Shown here: piece after piece, positions 7,123-10,565 of the stretch
Numbering within the stretch: the first letter of the stretch is position 1
How the letters are laid out: each line of letters opens with the position of its first letter
Assembly: GCA_023443705.1 (NCBI GenBank)
Contig: JAEZTD010000368.1
Location: 1 to 10,565, forward strand
DNA: 10,565 nt
Direction of reading: 5' to 3'
Source of the DNA: Bacillota bacterium
GTDB lineage: Bacteria; Bacillota; Clostridia; Christensenellales; Aristaeellaceae
Translations under genes and position numbers: made by a program
Notes under the pieces: generated by a model
The model's database searches: none
Seen by the model: the letters and a program-made list of their open reading frames with translations, nothing else
Told to the model about the DNA's origin: nothing

Positions 7123-8379
7123 TTGCATCTTCACGATATCCTGCGCTCCATCGTCACGAATGCGATGTTTACCATGCTGCTGTTTACGTTGGCACGCCCC
7201 AAGTGCCGTCCGCAGGTGCGATGGATGACGCTGGTGGCAATCGTGGTTTTTGATCTGGCCCTGAACATCATTTTCTATCTGAGGAAGGACTATACGACAC
7301 TGGGAAAGCTGGACATCCTGTTTTTTATCCTTGTCGGGGCTGCCGCGAAGCCACTCTTTCAGGAAACACTCCTGCAGTGGCTCTTCAACTGCCTCACAGC
7401 CATGAACGTCTATGCCGCCACGGTCATTGTCAGCTACTACCTCTGTGGGCTGTTTCCGTATCCGAATTACGCTGTCACGGCGCTGCGCTTTCTCCTGTTT
7501 GCTGCCGCGATTGTACTGTTTCGCAAGCGCATGAGTCCGCTCTATCGTCAGGTGGCGGAGCAATGGAGCGTCTACCTTCTCGTCGCGGCAAGCCTCTTTA
7601 TGAATTTTGCGTGGTATTTCATGGCGAGCGACGATGTGGAGCGGACGCTGGATGAGGGTGTCGTTCCACTTCTGCTGTTGGTTTTACTAATGCTGCTCGT
7701 TTATCTCGCCATCTTTATTTCTCTTAGAAAAACCTTGCGCGGGGCGGCGCTGCGGGAAGAAAACCAAAAAATCCAATCCGATCGGGAACTGACCCGCCAG
7801 CGCCTTTTGCTGATGGATGAAACCGTGCGTCAGATTAGCATCGTGCAGCATGATCGCCGCCACTTCAACAATACGCTGCTTTCTCTACTAAAACGAGGTG
7901 AAGCCGACAGGGCCGCCGAACTCATCCGGAAGCAGAGCGAGGCATTGCCGCAAAAGCCGCAGTGCTACTGCCAGAACGTGTCGGTGAACGCCGCCGTCTC
8001 CTATTATGCCGAGCTTGCGCAGCAGCGGGGAGTCCGCTGCGCGCTGAGGCTGGACATCCCGGTAAAGCTGAACATTGATGAGCTTTCGTTGACAATGGCC
8101 GTATCAAACCTGATGGAAAACGCCATTACGGCCGTCTCGACCCTGCCTGTGGAACAGCGCACGCTGCGCTTTACCGCCGTGAACGCGGGGCAGCTCATTT
8201 TGGAATTGGTGAACCCCTATGACGGCGAGGTGCAAATAGGTGAAAACGGCTACCCCATATCCCGCCAGGAAGGGCACGGCAGGGGGACCCAAAGCGTCGC
8301 CAAGTTCGTGAAGGATTGCGGCGGCGAGCTGACGTACGAGGTTTCGAATGGGATATTCAAGGTTCGGCTGATGGTGTGA
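7123..8379 (+). CDS. GHKL-type sensor histidine kinase (AgrC-like)
   Basis: A 418-residue membrane kinase. Residues 1-202 hold six or seven hydrophobic segments, the usual sensor domain of peptide-sensing AgrC-type kinases. A linker coiled coil (205-235) leads to the H-box SIVQHDRRHFNN with His243. The ATP-binding GHKL domain shows the N-box SNLMENAITAV (about 328-338) and the glycine-rich box GHGRGTQSVAKFV (384-396). It should phosphorylate the LytTR regulator encoded immediately upstream. The start is the TTG at 7123, two bases after the regulator stop, with GGGGGAG nine bases upstream. The signal is unknown; no intact agrB or agrD homologue is visible in the window, but a short candidate ORF lies at 8618. 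Confidence 0.92.
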   Translation: MHLHDILRSIVTNAMFTMLLFTLARPKCRPQVRWMTLVAIVVFDLALNIIFYLRKDYTTLGKLDILFFILVGAAAKPLFQETLLQWLFNCLTAMNVYAATVIVSYYLCGLFPYPNYAVTALRFLLFAAAIVLFRKRMSPLYRQVAEQWSVYLLVAASLFMNFAWYFMASDDVERTLDEGVVPLLLLVLLMLLVYLAIFISLRKTLRGAALREENQKIQSDRELTRQRLLLMDETVRQISIVQHDRRHFNNTLLSLLKRGEADRAAELIRKQSEALPQKPQCYCQNVSVNAAVSYYAELAQQRGVRCALRLDIPVKLNIDELSLTMAVSNLMENAITAVSTLPVEQRTLRFTAVNAGQLILELVNPYDGEVQIGENGYPISRQEGHGRGTQSVAKFVKDCGGELTYEVSNGIFKVRLMV

Positions 8380-8572
8380 GAAAACACATAAAGAGCAGAC
8401 CTGTTGGTACTGCATCCACGCCGACTTCCATCTGAATAAACCCCGCGCGTTGGATGTGGGCGTATGCTGCTGGCCGAAGAAGATGTAGATGGAAAAAGCA
8501 GGCGACGGACTGTGAAACGACTTTATTCATTGCTCTGACACCGCACCTTTTGTCCACATGAAGCATTCATAG
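8378..8572 (+). pseudogene. Possible remnant of a small cysteine-rich protein
   Basis: One frame reads EKTHKEQTCWYCIHADFHLN, KPRALDVGVCCWPKKM, a TAG at 8486-8488, MEKAGDGL, a TGA at 8513-8515, and NDFIHCSDTAPFVHMKHS before TAG at 8570. The spacing CxxC, then CC, then C, with sensible text across both stops, suggests a decayed small metal-binding protein. There is no start codon between the preceding in-frame TGA (8369-8371) and CWYC, so the 5' end is also lost or merged with the kinase gene. I do not recognise the family, and a random open stretch cannot be excluded. Confidence 0.35.
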
Positions 8573-8617
8573 CTCCGTGCCGTCCATCCGGTCAACAAAT
8601 TTGAGTTATAGGAGGAT

Positions 8618-8671
8618 ATGAAAATGAGGTTTCTCTCTTTGATACCGGCGCTCAGCAGTTGGCCTGCCTAA
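8618..8671 (+). CDS. 17-residue ORF with strong ribosome binding site, possibly a truncated signal-peptide gene
   Basis: An AGGAGG ends two bases before an ATG, with a second ATG two codons on (MKMRFLSLIPALSSWPA, stop TAA). AGGAGG to the second ATG is eight bases, an ideal distance. The basic-then-hydrophobic start resembles the leader of cyclic lactone autoinducer (AgrD-like) peptides or any secreted protein. The stop overlaps the end of the convergent MBL gene, so the original 3' part may have been cut off when that module arrived. Its position downstream of a GHKL/LytTR pair fits a peptide-signal gene. It could also be a chance ORF. Confidence 0.4.
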   Translation: MKMRFLSLIPALSSWPA

Positions 8672-9558
8672 ATGCCGATGTTTTCTGTCACGATCCACCC
8701 TCCGCGGGAATCCTTTAACATGAAGTTGCCGCTGCCGGAGCGGGACGCGGTGTAATACACGCAGCCAAGCTTGAGCATTCGCTTTCTGAATGTACTGGAC
8801 GGACGGCTGCTGTTGCAGACGGCCACAATCTTCGGGGCGATTTTTTTCAGGATGGATTCCGGCTGCGCACCGTTATGGTGCGGATTTTTCAAAACTTCCG
8901 AACGAAGGGCGCCCGGCTGAATCCGATCGATCTGTGTAAGAATCCGAGCGCTGGTGTCGCCTGTCAGAAGGACCATCTGACGGTTTCCCCGATCTATCCT
9001 CAGGATCAACGAATTGTAGTTTTCCCGTACTGAACCACTGGAGCACTTTTCAATCCTGAGCGGACCCAGGCAAGTAAGCGTCAGGTCATTCCAGCGCAGC
9101 ACACTGTCGGGCATGAGCACAGCGTAGTTTGCGCTTTCCACAGCTTGTCGCTCCTCCCCCAGTGCGGCATATTTGAGGATCGCTGTTTTAACGCCGTCGT
9201 GGGGGATGAACACCTGCTCCGGCTGCATTTGGTAGATGATGGGCGCGGCGCCGCCGATGTGATTTTTATGGGCATGGGTGCCGACGTAATAACGAAGCTT
9301 GGTGATGCCCATACGCTTCATGTAGTTGATGCATCTGAGGCCGTTGTGGCGATAGCCGGAGTCGATAAACATTGCTTCGCCGTTGGAGACGATCAATATG
9401 GCGTCCACGCGGCCCTGGTTCAGGAAATGGACTTGAAAGGTACCCTCGGCGCTTTCCTTGGGCGAAGAGGCGCTCTCGCAAAAGACCGTTAGGCTGGTCA
9501 GCATGTGCGCGAGAACCAGCATGGCGATAACAACGCGGTGCCAATGTGGGTTTTTCAT
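8668..9558 (-). CDS. Exported ComEC-like metallo-beta-lactamase-fold protein
   Basis: A 296-residue protein. Residues 1-28 form a signal peptide (RVVIAMLVLAHMLTSLTVF). The rest resembles the stand-alone MBL domain of the ComEC/Rec2 family: FQVHFLNQGRVDAILIVSNG, FIDSGYRHNG (65-74), THAHKNHIGG (94-103), LLTGDTS (197-203) and a late NPHHNGA (225-231). The usual metal motif HxHxDH is HxHxNH here, with Asn99 in place of the second-metal Asp, and the common DVGQGDA is NQGRVDA. It may bind one metal or have altered activity; substrate is unknown. The ATG at 9558 has GGAGG seven bases upstream; the frame is open further to 9639 but without a good start. It lies 91 bases downstream of the broken gene at 9650 and is probably transcribed from the c-di-GMP riboswitch promoter. 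Confidence 0.85.
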   Translation of the reverse strand: MKNPHWHRVVIAMLVLAHMLTSLTVFCESASSPKESAEGTFQVHFLNQGRVDAILIVSNGEAMFIDSGYRHNGLRCINYMKRMGITKLRYYVGTHAHKNHIGGAAPIIYQMQPEQVFIPHDGVKTAILKYAALGEERQAVESANYAVLMPDSVLRWNDLTLTCLGPLRIEKCSSGSVRENYNSLILRIDRGNRQMVLLTGDTSARILTQIDRIQPGALRSEVLKNPHHNGAQPESILKKIAPKIVAVCNSSRPSSTFRKRMLKLGCVYYTASRSGSGNFMLKDSRGGWIVTENIGI

Positions 9559-9649
9559 ATTCCACCCTCCCCGACAGTTGTGATAACGCACGATTTCATC
9601 CATAGGTTGGTTCGGCGTCGTCGTATTCACCTTTGTCAATTTTTATTTA

Positions 9650-9930
9650 TCATTTTCGCGCTGGAGTTTGAATCAGCGTCATCAAAGCATCTTCCGCCGT
9701 CAGACCGGCTACATCAGGGATTTCAGCTATGGTTTGTCCGTCGTCATTATAAGGCAATTACACTCAACGACACCATTCTCGGTGGTGACTTCAACGCGGG
9801 GGTTGATACCAACGGCACTTTCCCGTCGAAATCACAAATGGAGTCGTCTTCTGCCAAAGCGGTGAACGCAAGTAAATACCGACACAATCAAGATGAGCAC
9901 GAGAAAAGCGACAGAAAAGGGTTTGTTCAT
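9650..9930 (-). pseudogene. Frameshifted small secreted protein under c-di-GMP riboswitch control
   Basis: From the ATG at 9930 (AAAGG nine bases upstream) the minus strand encodes a signal peptide, MNKPFSVAFLVLILIVSVFT. The text then jumps frame to LAFTALAEDDS, returns to SAVGINPRVEVTTENGVVEC, and jumps again to NDDGQTIAEIPDVAGLTAED followed by ALMTLIQTPARK and TGA at 9652. The first frame has a TGA at 9834-9832. Meaningful text in successive frames shows a gene of about 93 codons broken by at least two frameshifts. The INPRVEV...NDDGQ...GLTAEDAL pattern recalls the extracellular domain of RsgI-type anti-sigma factors, but this is a weak resemblance. It would be the first gene of a riboswitch-controlled unit with the MBL gene downstream. 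Confidence 0.6.
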
Positions 9931-9944
9931 TAGGAATATCCTTT

Positions 9945-10019
9945 CGGCAGCTGGCTGCCACCGGCTATTCGCCGAAGGCCCTTTAGCTTTGCGTCACAGC
10001 CTTTCGACTGCTTTGCCGG
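9945..10019 (-). ncRNA. Cyclic-di-GMP-I (GEMM-I) riboswitch
   Basis: Minus-strand elements in order: P1 5' arm CGGCA (10018-10014), a stem CAGTC/GGCTG closed by a GAAA tetraloop (10010-9997), the hallmark GACGCAAAGC (9995-9986), AAGGGCC, a stem CGGC/GCCG around GAATA (9974-9962), then GGTGGCAGCC and the P1 3' arm TGCCG (9949-9945). This is the GEMM-I pattern, which binds cyclic-di-GMP and controls motility, adhesion and secreted-protein genes. The Shine-Dalgarno AAAGG (9944-9940) touches the P1 3' arm directly, so ligand-dependent P1 pairing could govern translation of the gene at 9930. GGCAGC and GCTGCC near the 3' end could also form a competing hairpin. Confidence 0.85.
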
Positions 10020-10036
10020 TTCGAGGTTCTATGCAC

Positions 10037-10065
10037 ATTCTATTGGAATTGGTCGTTTATGTCAA
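10037..10065 (-). promoter_or_regulatory. Sigma-A promoter of the riboswitch transcript
   Basis: On the minus strand a perfect TTGACA (10065-10060) is followed after exactly 17 bases by TAGAAT (10042-10037). The start of transcription would fall about ten bases before the riboswitch. The promoter abuts the end of the recombinase relic at 10083. Confidence 0.8.
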
Positions 10066-10082
10066 CAGTTTTTGCGACCGCA

Positions 10083-10254
10083 TCCCATCACCCCGACTCG
10101 AACTCCACAGCAAACCTGTCCTCGTAAACGGTGGCTTCTCAATCAGCCGCCGGACAAGCTTCTCGTCATATTCAGCGGCCACTGTCGGTTGCTCCCGCAG
10201 GAGCGCGCGCATCCGCATGCGAAACTCATCGCGGTTGGCATTCTCCATCTGCGC
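10083..10254 (-). pseudogene. Second recombinase C-terminal relic (partial repeat of 71-264)
   Basis: The minus strand reads QMENANRDEFRMRM, then LLREQPTVAAEYDEKLVRRL and IEK, closely matching the C-terminal part of the relic at 67-405. Compared with that copy it lacks three residues in frame (near RMRM) and one base after IEK; adding the base restores TVYEDRFAVEFESG and a TGA. Upstream of the Gln-Met the similarity stops abruptly (EHHRAQM against LK-stop-KAQM), so this is only the last 60 or so codons, joined to unrelated DNA. It is non-functional and lies in the same orientation as the first relic, 9.8 kb away. Confidence 0.8.
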
Positions 10255-10565
10255 CCTGTGATGTTCGAGAAAGCGGTGAAATTTGGCGGTATTACCGGCG
10301 TTGCAAGTTCGGGTTTTAGGCTTGGGGGCTGGAAATCCCTACTCCAATAGGTTATAATCGTTTTTGAAAAGGATCGCTCCGACGGATGTGGGTATATAGA
10401 GTGGATTGGGACAGTGGGAAGGACTGCGCCGACGCCTGCCCTTCCGTACGCAGGGTAACTTATGTGTTCGACATCACTATGAAGACGCTATCGCCAACAA
10501 AGCAGAGAGAACGGAATTATGGAAAGCGAGGAAACGGCAGATGGTGAATCGCATCAACTATGGCA
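10255..10565. other. Right edge without an identified gene
   Basis: A TATAAT lies at 10353-10358 on the plus strand without a convincing -35. A plus-strand frame is open from 10400 to the window end (reading RRRLPFRTQGNLCVRHHYED and further Lys/Arg-rich text, KAERTELWKARKRQMVN), and another frame begins with ATG at 10386 and stops before the edge. Neither has a good ribosome binding site and I recognise neither. The open frame could be the 5' part of a gene continuing beyond the window. Confidence 0.25.

Noticed and set aside
10386..10550. ATG-started frame with two nearby cysteines (DCADACPS)
   Set aside because: The ribosome binding site is 13 bases away, the product is short and no family is recognised; a competing frame is open to the window edge.

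Overview
The window looks like an accessory island from a Firmicutes (Clostridia-like) chromosome. The pointers are sigma-A promoters and purine-rich ribosome binding sites, TTG and GTG starts, a GHKL/LytTR two-component pair, a MATE cassette with its MarR regulator, and a clostridial-type large serine recombinase. I cannot name the species. No rRNA, tRNA or CRISPR array is visible.

Layout. Position 28-52 may be the outer end of an IS256-type insertion sequence lying to the left. Positions 67-405 (minus) hold the coiled-coil and C-terminal part of a dead serine recombinase, and 2881-3033 (minus) holds its zinc-ribbon part. Between these two pieces sits an intact minus-strand operon: MarR regulator, MATE efflux pump and DUF2871 membrane protein, with a textbook promoter. 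Right of the zinc-ribbon piece, a plus-strand MFS transporter (3213-4478) is read from a promoter lying at the edge of the relic and is followed by a hairpin terminator. A second plus-strand operon (4884-8379) encodes a secreted S41 peptidase, a LytTR response regulator and a GHKL sensor kinase. It is followed by a broken cysteine-rich reading frame and a 17-codon ORF with a strong ribosome binding site that may be a truncated signal-peptide gene.

The right part is read leftwards. A sigma-A promoter (10037-10065) drives a cyclic-di-GMP-I (GEMM-I) riboswitch (9945-10019). Its first gene (9650-9930) is frameshifted, and the next (8668-9558) is an exported ComEC-like metallo-beta-lactamase-fold protein with an Asn where the family normally has a metal-binding Asp. 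A second, shorter relic of the recombinase C-terminus lies at 10083-10254 in the same orientation as the first. The last 310 bases hold no gene I can identify.

Overall picture (inference): cargo modules for drug efflux, transport, peptide signalling and c-di-GMP-controlled surface functions have accumulated in and around decaying recombinase genes. The most solid non-obvious find is the c-di-GMP riboswitch. The most speculative idea is that the S41 peptidase, LytTR/GHKL pair and short ORF are the remains of a peptide-sensing system.
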